A stretch of 64,000 bases of DNA from Microvirga aerophila (GCF_003332305.1 NZ_QOIO01000017.1:1-64000), one strand, 5' to 3'. Positions 9,571 to 18,820 are shown, counted from the stretch's first letter. Notes: generated by a model not told the origin, from the sequence alone. A program made the numbers and translations.

Positions 9571-11964
9571 TTACTCTCTACTTGGACACCCGCCGCGATT
9601 AGGCATGAGAGTATTGAGCCCATTCCTGCCATTACGTGCTGGCTCCGAAACTTGCGTATCCTCTGGGGTTGCTCTTGCTGTGCTCCCCCACCCGGGACCA
9701 AGATTGTTCATGAAGGCCTCAGGATCTGGGACCTTCAGCAAGGTGTCCCAATCCTTCTGCGGACGTTGGGCTGGGCTATTATCACCGGCTGGGTCGGGCT
9801 GATCACACTGCTTAGCCTTGATCGCAGCCTGCACCTTCTTATGCCGTATCGCCGCCTTTTGTGCCTGTGCTGCCTTCTTGCTACGGTGTTGTTTGGGCGG
9901 ACGGCCCCGGTCTTCCCGCTGGCGATCAAGATCGACTGGGAGGGCCAATGGCCGGGCACGTCCGTCAACGGATGACGGGGCTTCCTCGAACTTGACGATG
10001 TTTCGCTGGAGCATACCCAGGTCAGCGAGTTTTTCGCGTAGACGATGCTGGTTCAAACGAGCCTCGACCTGACGCGCGGGGACAGCCTTCTCCATCATCC
10101 TGCAAAGTTCATTGCGCGTGCGGGCCCGATCAGCGGGCGAATGGAACGCCTTGTTCGCGGCCTTGTTGGCGGCCTTCATGGCCTCATAGACGTCCTCTGG
10201 CAGATCCCGCACGTACTCAGCATGATCGGCAGCAGCGTTGATTGTCACGAACCGGTTGCGCCCTTCGACGTATAGATTGAAGTGGTCAATGTTCTCGGGG
10301 TCAATCGTGCCCCACAGGCCGCTGGCCTTCGCACTCCCGGCCTTCCGTTGGCTACAAATTGGCTCACCACGCGCCAGTTCCGGAAGGAGCCAGTTCACGA
10401 TTGATTGGTCGTGATAGCGGACGCCGTTGCAGACGAGCCCGGCCTTGTCGAGGGTGATGTCTTTCTTAACCCGTCCCAAAGCTGCCTTGAGGTAGGCAAT
10501 GTTGTCGACCACCGGGATATGGCGTCCTTCCGTCTCCTCACGCCAAGCCTGAAGTGGGGCCTTGCCGATCGCAGGATGCGGTTCCATTTGGTACACATCG
10601 CAGATCGCTTTGAAGAGATTGGCCTCGAATTCCTCAGTCGATGCCGTCTTCGTCTTGGACGGGTCATAACCCCAACGGCGCAGAATGTGGGCAGGCAGTG
10701 GTACGCTCCCCGCCGACCGGTGGAAGCACAACTTATTGATGGTGTCGAAGATCTTCTCCCCGATCGCTTTGGCCTGGGGATTTCGCTTGCGCGGCCATTC
10801 CACGCCAGTTCCTATCAACTTCATCCCTTGTCGGAATGACGGTCCCTTGTGCGCCCATTCATGGTCTACGACAATCCGAGTGGCCTTTCCATACGCCTCC
10901 ATCCCGTTTTCGAGATGGGCGAACTTGTCCTTAATCCAGTTCTTGGGCTGGTTGATGCGCATGACAAGCTCGGTGGCGGTCGACGTGCACGGCCGTCGAT
11001 AGGTTACGAAGCATGCCAGGATTATCCGGGTGAAGACATCGATCGCCAAGGTCACCCAGGGGCGGCCTCGAACCAATTTTCGTACTGGATCGTAAATCAC
11101 CCAAGCGTCTGACTTGGTGTGATCGAAAATGACGATCTCGAGCGGCTTCGTGGCGATCAGGCCTTCACCGACAGCATGCCATCTCTCCACCGCCCTCGCC
11201 CCGCCCCACTTGGTCATCCAGGTGTCGTAGCACTCAACTTCCTTGATCTTCTTGCGAATGGCGGTATCGCTCGGGCGCTGGCGCTTTCGAGCCTTCCTAT
11301 TGGTCCGTTTCCGCCGGGCATCGAGATAGTCGAAGACCACATTGATGCGGTTGACTGCCTGCTCGGGCGTACGGGTGTCGAGCGACCAGTACCAAAGCGC
11401 CGCTGTTTTCAGAGCCTTGTGGTATCCGCCGTCCCGGCGTGGCGCCCGCTTTCCCTTCCCCCTCCGATCGATCATTTCCTCGGGCGGGCGGTGTCCCAGG
11501 ACGCCACGTTCACGCGCCCAGCGCGCGACCGATACGCCACCCGGAATCCAGTAGCTGTACATCCTGAAATCCGGGCGCTGCGACACTTTCCGGACCCAGC
11601 GGTCCATGGCAGCCTTGCTTTGCGACGTGTGCTTTGGCTCGGCGTCCCAGGCGTCCAAGTAGGCTTTCCTGACCGCCTCGTCCGGCTTCATAGGGCCCGG
11701 CCTCGGGTCCTCGCGTCCCGCTTTGCGAGCACGGTGGCCTTTGCCTTCGAATGGGAGCCGGCGTAATCTTCCCTCCTCGTGCGCCTTCTCGATCGCCTCC
11801 CACGACGTCGGCGGCAGTTCAAGACGGTTAGTCCCTTCATGACGCAACACGTACGTTCTTTCTCCAGGGCGCAACTCCTCGACTATCAGGGTTTCGGAAG
11901 CGCGCCCGTCCTCACTTGTGAACTCAATTCGGTCACCTGCTTCGAGAATGTGAAAACGCGTCAT
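9571..11964 (-). CDS. tnsB: TnsB/TniA DDE transposase of the Tn7-like transposon
   Basis: A 797-residue transposase of the MuA/TnsB/TniA class with a retroviral-integrase fold. The catalytic triad can be read as Asp281 (VIFDHTKSD), Asp367 (IVVDHEWAH) and Glu403 (AKAIGEKIFDT), a DD(35)E spacing. The accompanying strand WVTLAIDVFTRIILACF is typical of the family. A basic, Ala/Arg-rich tail (residues about 690-760) probably contacts TnsC or DNA. It makes the 3' cuts and joins ends to target. GAGGTAAGCC precedes the ATG; the start lies 3 bp after the end of tnsA. Confidence 0.92.
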   Translation of the reverse strand: MTRFHILEAGDRIEFTSEDGRASETLIVEELRPGERTYVLRHEGTNRLELPPTSWEAIEKAHEEGRLRRLPFEGKGHRARKAGREDPRPGPMKPDEAVRKAYLDAWDAEPKHTSQSKAAMDRWVRKVSQRPDFRMYSYWIPGGVSVARWARERGVLGHRPPEEMIDRRGKGKRAPRRDGGYHKALKTAALWYWSLDTRTPEQAVNRINVVFDYLDARRKRTNRKARKRQRPSDTAIRKKIKEVECYDTWMTKWGGARAVERWHAVGEGLIATKPLEIVIFDHTKSDAWVIYDPVRKLVRGRPWVTLAIDVFTRIILACFVTYRRPCTSTATELVMRINQPKNWIKDKFAHLENGMEAYGKATRIVVDHEWAHKGPSFRQGMKLIGTGVEWPRKRNPQAKAIGEKIFDTINKLCFHRSAGSVPLPAHILRRWGYDPSKTKTASTEEFEANLFKAICDVYQMEPHPAIGKAPLQAWREETEGRHIPVVDNIAYLKAALGRVKKDITLDKAGLVCNGVRYHDQSIVNWLLPELARGEPICSQRKAGSAKASGLWGTIDPENIDHFNLYVEGRNRFVTINAAADHAEYVRDLPEDVYEAMKAANKAANKAFHSPADRARTRNELCRMMEKAVPARQVEARLNQHRLREKLADLGMLQRNIVKFEEAPSSVDGRARPLALPVDLDRQREDRGRPPKQHRSKKAAQAQKAAIRHKKVQAAIKAKQCDQPDPAGDNSPAQRPQKDWDTLLKVPDPEAFMNNLGPGWGSTARATPEDTQVSEPARNGRNGLNTLMPNRGGCPSRE

Positions 11965-11967
11965 GGC

Positions 11968-12756
11968 TTACCTCGCCGGAGGGTTCTCAGGTCGTTCGAT
12001 CTTCCTGTGAAGCGGCCTATGGCCCGGCCGTGATGACGCGAGTGTCCGGGGAACGAGGGTGACGATGTTGTCGAAGCAGAAGGGCAGGCGTAAGTCGATC
12101 TCGACGATGCGTCGCACCATCATTGCCTTTAACAAGGCGAACCCGCGTTGCCACCCGCCCAGCGTCTTGGCGGCCGCACCGAGTGTCGTTGCTCCGCCAA
12201 CGGCTTCTATGTGCGATCGCACGGCAAGCATATCAGCCAAGGGTACGGCGAGCTTCCCGTCGTCGTGCATATCCCGTATGTTCCGAAAGACGACTTTCGG
12301 CAGGTGAATGTCACTTTCCTCAAGGATCTTGAACGTCCAGCCGAGCCCCTCGCAGACATAGCGCGCGAGGTCCAGTTTGAGCTCGTAGCGTGGATCTCTC
12401 GCTATTTCCTCCCTGTGCTTCTTGATTTCGGTAATCTGAACACTTCCATCGGCTCGATCCTCGTAGACATCCGGGATGTACTCATACGTTTCGTCATCGA
12501 CGGCGATCTCGATCCTGAGCGGCTGGGCAAGAAACCACACGACGGCCGTATCGGTTTCGCACACCCACATGTAGTCTCGCTCCAGCCGGCTTTCCCATGG
12601 CAGGCTCCAGCCCGACTTAACAGATGGATACTCCCCGGTCCAAACCGTGTTGCGCAATCCGATGATCGTCCGGATTGGGCCGCCGTCATCGGAGACGTAG
12701 ATCATGGCGAGTTGCCGAAGCATCGAGTTCCAACTCGTGGGACGGTACTGAGACAT
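11968..12756 (-). CDS. tnsA: TnsA-like endonuclease of the Tn7-like transposon
   Basis: A 262-residue protein with the PD-(D/E)XK-type TnsA catalytic core: Glu55/Glu59 in PWESRLERDYM, Asp96 in YIPDVYED and Glu110-Ile-Lys112 in QITEIKKHRE. The C-terminal region resembles the TnsA domain that contacts TnsC (LGAAAKTLGGWQRGFALLKA). TnsA cuts the 5' strands so that transposition is cut-and-paste. It is the first gene of the operon, with GAGGGATGTC before the ATG. Its presence separates this element from Tn5053/Tn402-type elements, which lack TnsA. Confidence 0.88.
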   Translation of the reverse strand: MSQYRPTSWNSMLRQLAMIYVSDDGGPIRTIIGLRNTVWTGEYPSVKSGWSLPWESRLERDYMWVCETDTAVVWFLAQPLRIEIAVDDETYEYIPDVYEDRADGSVQITEIKKHREEIARDPRYELKLDLARYVCEGLGWTFKILEESDIHLPKVVFRNIRDMHDDGKLAVPLADMLAVRSHIEAVGGATTLGAAAKTLGGWQRGFALLKAMMVRRIVEIDLRLPFCFDNIVTLVPRTLASSRPGHRPLHRKIERPENPPAR

Positions 12757-12834
12757 GACATCCCTCGCTCACGTCGCTGTACAGGCAGAGTATCCGCGAA
12801 GAACGAGCGCGGCCTCCATCCAGGTCGGGGTCGG

Positions 12835-13386
12835 CTAGCGTTGCGTCGGTCGTGAGAGCACGGGGTTGATCAGCGATCGTGCGCGGTGCCCCGCGTTGGA
12901 CTTAGCAAGATCGCGGACGAGCGACTGTGTGTCGTATTCTGATTGCGTCTTTGGGCCGAGCCACGTATCCGCGGTAAGCCAAGCAGATGATGCGTTGTGG
13001 GGCGACGCCATGGTGCAGCTTCTCGAGTTCATCGTCATATAGCCCGCACTGTCGATGAGTGAAACTCGGACGGCTCCTATTGTCCTAGAGATCGGATCTA
13101 TTCGCGCTTCCACGCATGGTCGAAACACACGCTTCCCAATGCGTAGCAGGAGATCGGACGCTTCTGTAGCGATTTCGTCCTGAAGCACTTGGACTCCTCT
13201 GCTCGCGATCTTCACATCTGGGCCGTTGTCCACATCCCAGTTCCTATAGTTTCTGCCAAGTCGCGACCTGCGGGCCGATGAAGCGGCCTCGGGGCAGCGC
13301 GTGTTTCCATCACCGGGATTATCGCATCGTTTCTGTCTAGCCGTTGCTAAGAAACCGCCTGAAGTCATCCGATCGATATGAGACAT
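12835..13386 (-). CDS. Hypothetical ORF upstream of tnsA, doubtful
   Basis: An open frame of about 183 codons (MSHIDRMTSGG...; a further ATG lies at 13404) ending 78 bp upstream of tnsA on the same strand. The middle (VLQDEIATEASDLLLRIGKR) looks protein-like, but composition is uneven and no family is recognised. It could be a small accessory gene of the transposon or a decayed gene. Confidence 0.3.
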   Translation of the reverse strand: MSHIDRMTSGGFLATARQKRCDNPGDGNTRCPEAASSARRSRLGRNYRNWDVDNGPDVKIASRGVQVLQDEIATEASDLLLRIGKRVFRPCVEARIDPISRTIGAVRVSLIDSAGYMTMNSRSCTMASPHNASSAWLTADTWLGPKTQSEYDTQSLVRDLAKSNAGHRARSLINPVLSRPTQR

Positions 13387-13404
13387 AAAAGGGCTCCAAT
13401 ACAA

Positions 13405-14319
13405 TCGCCTAAGTGGGCCGGAATTTCACACGGTTTTCGTGCTGCCTGTCGCTTAGGTCTCCGTACTCAAGTTTCCAAAGCAATTGCACAGTGTTGCTCA
13501 AATAAGGGCCCCGTGGTCCGACTGGGCGCCTGACCACAACTCTTGCGTCACTCTATGGGTAGGCTATTCCTCGGTATCGAGAAAGCGCTTTTGTAGGTTA
13601 TAGCCACTCATCTGTCCGCAGCGTCCAGTGTACGGCGCGTAGTCAGTGGCTTATAGGCGGTCTATCTGTGCAACCCTGCTTTGAACTATATGCGTGAATA
13701 GAAGGACATGATCCTCGCTCTTCGATAAGGAGGAGCTTAAACTTAAAGTTCGCGTTGGCTAATTCTGGATTAAATTCCGGAACCAGTATGTGACCTTGGC
13801 AATATGTTCGTAGGCTTGGCCATGGCTAGATTCGGTCTTGCGGAGTCCTTCGGGCCTGTCACGCGTGCAATCCTTGTTTTAGGAATGACAGCCTACAGGA
13901 ATCCCTTAAGTGCTTCGGGAGTTCTTTTCCGCATATTCGGTGACCAAGCACCTCGATAGTAGTTTTTAGCAGTAAATAACGTTGCGCTCGACGCAACGAG
14001 ACGCGGCGGAATGCCGCACTCAATGGTAAATGAAGCGCACCTTCATAGACAGGCGAAGGTCGTTGATCAGATCAGATGACAGCAACTAATGAGAACCGCT
14101 TAACGAACGGATACTTGGTATCAGATCCCTTTGACGGCACTTACTGATCCGATGCACCCATAGTGTTCCTGAGGAGCTACGCTGGAAACGGGATGGGAAA
14201 ACGAAATCATGGCTCCCCCGGCGTCTTCCTTTGATGATCCATCCCAGGAAAATAGGGAGCGGCAATGATCGCGAGCGCGATGAGAAGCACCGCCGAATAA
14301 GGTGGCCTAACAGACCTTA
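13405..14319. other. Gene-free, lower-GC stretch between tns operon and cargo operon
   Basis: No gene was found in about 900 bp. Base composition is visibly less GC-rich than the flanks. It contains two adjacent hairpins: CGTTGCG-CTCGA-CGCAACG (13980-13998) and a shorter GCGGC/GCCGC pair just after. These could end transcription of the preceding minus-strand operon or be debris. Several scattered TGACAG/GACAGG words occur without regular spacing, so no transposon end can be called here. Confidence 0.4.
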
Positions 14320-15339
14320 TCACTCCGCTCCGTGGCTCCTTGCACAATCAAGAACGGCGTCCCGCCGCCCTGCCCGAAGGGCTTCCCATGGGGTGTCTCC
14401 GTCCATTACGCTGTCCGGTGTCAGGAACCATTCCAGTCGCATCCAGGAAGCCCTGATCGGCATGGCGGAGAGGATCTTGCGCATGTCCAGGATTGTCGTC
14501 GGGTTTTTCAACTGAAACGCCGGGTAAACCGTGCGGCCGTCCATGTCGACAGCAATCAGGTCGCCCGCCTCCGTGTACCGCCGCAACTCTGGAAGGCTCA
14601 CGCCGAGCCAGTCGGCCACCAAATCCTCTTCCAACACGCCGCCGGCCTGTCGGATCAGCCACTGCTTGCGCTCGGCGGCATCACAATGCTTAGTTGAATT
14701 ATCGCGGTAGCTCTGCCGCAGCAACATCTTCGGTGGCTCCTCTCCGCTTAGGAACCTTACTATCGCCCGACCATGCCACAGGGCAGTCTCGACGGACGAC
14801 TCAAGACGCTCCGGCCGAGTATGGTCCGACAGCGGCACGAATGCGTCATCGGTTGCTAGCGCGGCGAGCCAGCCCAGCGCCGCCCAAGCGAGCGTGAGAT
14901 CAATCAGTGTCGGCTCCGGTGACATCTCGGCGGATGCCGCGAGGGCTGTTGCCGCATTGCAGGCGAGTGTGATCATGCTCGCGCGCTGCCCGAGGGCTGC
15001 CGCGTAGACGCTGCACCGCAGCTTCCCCTCATGGTCGTCCTCGGGCAGCGCGAGCATGAGCATGTCGATGCTCTGGGCTAGCTTTGCACCGAAAACACTG
15101 GAGCCTTCCAAGTCGTTGAGCAGCTCCTGAAATGGAAGGACCGCCCGGCGCTCAGGTGTGTCGAGCCGCTCAAGACGGCCGATCTCGCTCTTGACCCACT
15201 CAAGGACGTCCTCACGGATGTTGTTCTCAAAGAAGGGCATGAGGCGCAGCAGTTCGTCGGCAGACGGGATCGCCCGTCCGGCCAGGATGTCGCCCTGGCG
15301 GGTGTCGCAGGCACGGATTTCACCCATTCGATCTGTCAT
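14320..15339 (-). CDS. Novel-domain protein with C-terminal HTH / MbcA-ParS-like region
   Basis: A 339-residue protein of two parts. Residues 20-190 are one copy of the domain shared by the neighbours: GRAIPSADELLRLMPFFENN ... EGKLRCSVYAAALGQR ... AALGWLAALATDD. The C-terminal third reads like a winged or MerR-like helix-turn-helix (WLGVSLPELRRYTEAGDLIA) followed by a segment like the MbcA/ParS/Xre antitoxin family (WMRLEWFLTPDSVMDGDTPW, EALRAGRR). GAGGAG precedes the ATG, which overlaps the previous stop by 4 bp (ATGA). It may be the DNA-binding or antitoxin-like member of the operon; the biochemical role is unknown. Confidence 0.7.
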   Translation of the reverse strand: MTDRMGEIRACDTRQGDILAGRAIPSADELLRLMPFFENNIREDVLEWVKSEIGRLERLDTPERRAVLPFQELLNDLEGSSVFGAKLAQSIDMLMLALPEDDHEGKLRCSVYAAALGQRASMITLACNAATALAASAEMSPEPTLIDLTLAWAALGWLAALATDDAFVPLSDHTRPERLESSVETALWHGRAIVRFLSGEEPPKMLLRQSYRDNSTKHCDAAERKQWLIRQAGGVLEEDLVADWLGVSLPELRRYTEAGDLIAVDMDGRTVYPAFQLKNPTTILDMRKILSAMPIRASWMRLEWFLTPDSVMDGDTPWEALRAGRRDAVLDCARSHGAE

Positions 15340-16424
15340 GGGCCACTCCTCGTTGGAGGCATACGCATGAACTCGACGAGCATCTGCCCATAGTGTCTCG
15401 CGGTATCTTCCGGCGCGTCGAAACGGATAGGTCTCGGTTGGCCCGCCAGCGCTGGGTCACCTGCCGCCACCTCGGCCAGCCAGCCCAGCGCCGTGGCGAT
15501 CAGTTGATAGTCGGCCTTGGGCGGCGATTCGGCCTCGGCTGGAACCAAAGCAAGTGAGACTGCCGTGCTCGCAATGTCGACTTTGGCCTCCCTCACCCCG
15601 AGCGCCGCCCGGTAATAGCTGCACCGAAGCCACCCCTCGTGATAGGCCGTGGGAAACGCGAGCATCAGCCGATCAACGATTGGACGCAAATCCCACTGGG
15701 TTGAGGTTCGAATGCTTGCCACCTGTCGCAAGTGCCGGGCGTGATGGATGATCGACGCTTCGCAGTCATTCCAGTCGTCGGGTTTGTATCCGTCACGTTC
15801 GATGCCACCCAGCAAGCGCCCGGCGTAATGGCGCATGTCCTCGTGGAGGCTACCTTTGAAGAAGGGCATCCCGCGCAGGAGTTCGACGGCCTCGGGCCAT
15901 GCCCTTCCCACGAGAATGTCCCTCATGCGTTCCGGAGGATCGTTCGCTTGCGGCGGAATGGAAGCCGGGTGTCGTACGAGGCTATCAGCCTCCACGGGTG
16001 CCGCTTGGCGATCGGTACCCGTGTCGGCATCCAGATCAGCCGACCCGCCGGGCGTCCATCGGCTTTCCTCATCCGTCGGGAGCGGATGTGCCCCGAGCCT
16101 GCTCAGATACACCCGGCAGCGGCGCTTCTCGGTGAGCGCCCAAGGCGGCAGGGCATCCACCACTTGGAGAACAAGCCCGACCAAGTGCTCGTCAGCCGTG
16201 CGGGGATCCCTCGCGCCATCCCGCAACGAACGGAGCGCCATGAGGTATCCTGGACGGTTCCAGCTTGGGTCCGGCTCCTCCGCCTTTCGCCGCAACATGC
16301 GCTCCACCCAGATGCACATATCGGCGCGGATGCTGTCCCAGTAGAAGGGCAATCCGGCTTCGAGTTCCAAGGCTTTTGGGAGCCTTCGCCCCGCCCGGAT
16401 GTCCCTAATGATTCTGCCGTTCAT
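15336..16424 (-). CDS. Protein with two tandem copies of the novel domain
   Basis: A 362-residue protein. The ATG at 16424 was chosen over an upstream in-frame start because AAGGGAGG lies 5 bp before it. Copy 1 (residues about 10-140): GRRLPKALELEAGLPFYWDS ... RRCRVYLSRLGAHPL. Copy 2 (about 180-360): GRAWPEAVELLRGMPFFKGS ... WLRCSYYRAALGVRE ... ATALGWLAEVAAGDPA ... YGQMLVEFM. Shared landmarks are LP..ELL.gmPFf..si..Dm, an LRCr.Y.a.LG motif, an A.GWL motif and a final YG.mL.eFm. No catalytic motif is visible; the domain looks all-helical. It is translationally coupled to the next gene. Confidence 0.7.
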   Translation of the reverse strand: MNGRIIRDIRAGRRLPKALELEAGLPFYWDSIRADMCIWVERMLRRKAEEPDPSWNRPGYLMALRSLRDGARDPRTADEHLVGLVLQVVDALPPWALTEKRRCRVYLSRLGAHPLPTDEESRWTPGGSADLDADTGTDRQAAPVEADSLVRHPASIPPQANDPPERMRDILVGRAWPEAVELLRGMPFFKGSLHEDMRHYAGRLLGGIERDGYKPDDWNDCEASIIHHARHLRQVASIRTSTQWDLRPIVDRLMLAFPTAYHEGWLRCSYYRAALGVREAKVDIASTAVSLALVPAEAESPPKADYQLIATALGWLAEVAAGDPALAGQPRPIRFDAPEDTARHYGQMLVEFMRMPPTRSGP

Positions 16425-16689
16425 GGAGCCTCCCTTACGACACCCAAGGCCTGATCCCCGTAAACCGCCCCCTGAGGTCCACCGGGACGTTGCGAGCACG
16501 ACAGTGTCCGAGCGCATGGATAGGCCTCGGACATGATCCAGATGCTGGACGTGCGGCTCACGCGTTCAATCCCGGGGATCAGCAAATGCTCCGAGGCCGC
16601 GCCAACCAGGCAGGCTGTCGGGAACCGCGCTTTGCTCCGGATGTCATAACCGGGCCATGCATTTGTCCCCGTGCGCGCCGTGACCGAGG

Positions 16690-17547
16690 TCAGTGCCTCA
16701 CGTCCCTGCTCGCCAGAACAACCTCGATCAGCCTTCGCAGCTTGCGCAATGAACCGCCCGGCCATGCCTTCATCACGGCTTCGATTTCGATCCCGTCCAG
16801 CGAGCTGCCCCAGCGGCGATCCAATCCTTGCTCGGCCAGGATGTCGGTGATGATCTGGCGGCAGAGGATCGGCAGGTGCTCGGGTCCAGGCTCTGGAAAC
16901 GGAATCACTCGGCAGCGGTCCCGGAGCGGGGCCGAGAGTCCCTCAAGAGAGTTGGCTGTCATCAGCCATGTGACGTGGGAAAGGTCACATGGCGCCTGTA
17001 CATAGGGATCGTGAAAGCGGGACGCCGTCTCCCGTTCCAGGAACGCGAGAAGTGCATCATGGACCTGACCGTTGTGGCGGGAGGTCCCGACCTTCTCGAT
17101 CTCGTCCAGGATCGCACCCGGTCCTGCGGCCTTGTAGCGTGTGATGAGGGCAACCGGGAGAGACGGTTCGCCGGTCGACCATCGACGGGGAGTGCCAGCG
17201 AAGGAGCCATCCGAAACCCCGCCGCATGGAATCAGGTCGTGGGGCAGATTGAGAACCCTCATGAGGCGGGTCGTGAAGCGGGACTTGCCGCATCCAGGAG
17301 AGCCGACAAGGATAGTCGGGCGGATCTGGACATGGGATCGGAGCGCGACGTCCCGAAGGACGTCGTCGATCACGTCTGCTGCATACGGGAACTCCGCCCT
17401 CAACGTTGCGCGAGCCGCTTGGAGATCAGGCATCGGAACCAGGGGCAAGGCCTTTCCGGTGAGTCCCTCGAGCTCCTTCGCGACCTTCTTCCCTTCCCCT
17501 GTGTTCGCGTTGCCGACGTGGCTGAAAATGACGGCTGATGTTGACAT
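16690..17547 (-). CDS. Lon-like AAA+ ATPase without protease domain
   Basis: A 285-residue protein, start MSTSAV. Walker A is residues 82-89 (GSPGCGKS), followed by GGVSDGSFAGTPRRW as in Lon. Walker B is GAILDEIEKVG (Asp148, Glu149), followed by LLAFLE and DLSHVTWLMTANSLEGLSA with sensor-1 Asn. LRDRCRVIPFPEP gives arginine-finger and sensor motifs. All of these are hallmarks of the Lon ATPase module, but there is no Lon N-terminal domain and no Ser-Lys protease domain. It should remodel a partner protein, plausibly the novel-domain neighbours. The upstream gene's frame overlaps it by 148 bp. Confidence 0.8.
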   Translation of the reverse strand: MSTSAVIFSHVGNANTGEGKKVAKELEGLTGKALPLVPMPDLQAARATLRAEFPYAADVIDDVLRDVALRSHVQIRPTILVGSPGCGKSRFTTRLMRVLNLPHDLIPCGGVSDGSFAGTPRRWSTGEPSLPVALITRYKAAGPGAILDEIEKVGTSRHNGQVHDALLAFLERETASRFHDPYVQAPCDLSHVTWLMTANSLEGLSAPLRDRCRVIPFPEPGPEHLPILCRQIITDILAEQGLDRRWGSSLDGIEIEAVMKAWPGGSLRKLRRLIEVVLASRDVRH

Positions 17548-18293
17548 GGCGACTTCCGAGCGGCCCGTCGGGGGTGAGGCTCCCGGGGCCTTCGCAGGTT
17601 CGTTCGCCGGGAGCTTTCCGCTTGCGGTCTCCCCCCATCCGTCATGGCGAGCAGTGTCTGGAGTGCTTGGTGCTCCACGAACTCGGTGAGCAATTGCCCA
17701 TAGCGGTTGACCAATGTCGCTGGCTCGCCCCGGCATGGCACCCGGATCTCACGTCCAAGATAAGCGTACTCAGGATCGGATGTTGCGTAGAAGAGCCAAC
17801 CCAGTGCGGCCTTGACCATTTTGAGGGCGGTTGCCCGCTCGTCAGGGTACGACTCCAGCGTAGTGGCCATTAGGACTGTATCGCGGGCGAGTGCGAACAC
17901 GGCGCGATGGTCACCAAGGTGCGCGAGATAGATCCGACACCGCAGTCGCCAGGAGCGGACGCCGTGTGGCAGACTGGCTTTGGCGTCCTCAAGGACGTCC
18001 GTCAGCGCCCTGACTTCGTCCGCTCCGGCACATACGGTGAGTTGCTCCAGACCGTTGATGACTGCGGCGAAGTGGGGGTGGTCTGCCCTACGACGCAATC
18101 GAGGCATCAGCCGCTCGGCAAAGGCCTGCATGTCCTGCTGGATGTCGTCGCCAAGGAACGGCATCCCCTCGAGAAGTTCTTGCTCCGTCGGCAGGTGAAG
18201 GCCTGCCAGAGCGGCTTTCCGCCTCCGCTCGAAATGCCTCTGGTCACGATCTGGACGGTGACTAGGATCCCGGGATGGCATGTGTGCTGACAT
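17400..18293 (-). CDS. Single-copy novel-domain protein overlapping the AAA+ gene
   Basis: A frame of 297 codons. Residues 33-210 are a clean copy of the shared domain: GLHLPTEQELLEGMPFLGDD, SWRLRCRIYLAHLGDHR, KAALGWLFYATSDPEYAYLG and RYGQLLTEFVEHQ. After residue 220 the sequence becomes Arg/Ser/Pro-rich and overlaps the AAA+ gene by 148 bp in another frame, which looks non-coding. The switch follows a run of six G (C6 on plus, 17631-17636). The alternate frame just past this tract reads sensibly (GETASGKLPANEPAKAPGAS) into the ATPase ATG. A slip in the tract would fuse this domain to the ATPase. There is no strong ribosome-binding site. Confidence 0.65.
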   Translation of the reverse strand: MSAHMPSRDPSHRPDRDQRHFERRRKAALAGLHLPTEQELLEGMPFLGDDIQQDMQAFAERLMPRLRRRADHPHFAAVINGLEQLTVCAGADEVRALTDVLEDAKASLPHGVRSWRLRCRIYLAHLGDHRAVFALARDTVLMATTLESYPDERATALKMVKAALGWLFYATSDPEYAYLGREIRVPCRGEPATLVNRYGQLLTEFVEHQALQTLLAMTDGGRPQAESSRRTNLRRPREPHPRRAARKSPCQHQPSFSATSATRTQGKGRRSRRSSRDSPERPCPWFRCLISKRLAQR

Positions 18294-18308
18294 GGCGAAT
18301 GCTGCTTT

Positions 18309-18656
18309 TCAGGACGGACTGATAGGGGCCAGCGGACTTCCGAGGCGGTACCAGCCCGCGAGGCCCCTTACCCAACCTTGCTGTTCAGCGAAGATCCAAA
18401 GATCCGGCATTTCCCTGAGGGTTTCGCCTTTTGGAAGGAACAGATCGTCAGTCGAGTCGGCCATGATCCTCAGGGATGGCGTGGATTTGATCTCGATGCT
18501 CCAATTGTTGAGGATAGGAGCCTCAGCCAGCTCCTGGGCAGTGGGTCCACGCCCATCCTGAATTGCTCGGAGAACCGCACTAAGGTGTTCGAGCCCATCG
18601 ATCAGCCGGGCAACGGCGTCCCGGCCCAAGATCCGATCCTTGAGGATTACGAACAT
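18309..18656 (-). CDS. Small WYRLG-motif protein 1 (DUF6634-like)
   Basis: A 115-residue protein, start MFVILKDRI with AGGAGGGA 4 bp upstream. It shares a pattern with the next small gene: AI..G.GPT...LA.AP...NW..E, then DLW..AE..GWV..L.WYRLG.P (here PDLWIFAEQQGWVRGLAGWY). From memory this resembles proteins annotated DUF6634 in rhizobia; that could not be verified. The gap to the following gene is 15 bp. Function unknown. Confidence 0.65.
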   Translation of the reverse strand: MFVILKDRILGRDAVARLIDGLEHLSAVLRAIQDGRGPTAQELAEAPILNNWSIEIKSTPSLRIMADSTDDLFLPKGETLREMPDLWIFAEQQGWVRGLAGWYRLGSPLAPISPS

Positions 18657-18820
18657 CAAGTCCCTCCTATGGTCTGAAGCGGCGTCTGCCGGAAAAGATG
18701 TGCGGGACGGCTGGGGTACAGCCATGCAGTGGGCTCACTCGTCGGGACGATAAATCAGGGTTTCGTGCGCTGAGATGAGTGGCTCCCAGCGGAGCGGGCG
18801 CACCCGTCACACCCTGTGTG

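Noticed and set aside
5459..12756. CRISPR-associated transposon
   Set aside because: No cas gene, repeat-spacer array or short TniQ was found; TniQ is long with DNA-binding segments, as in TnsD-type elements.
13980..14020. attC- or transposon-end-like hairpins
   Set aside because: Two short stems without a conserved core or regular transposase-site spacing; more likely a terminator or debris.
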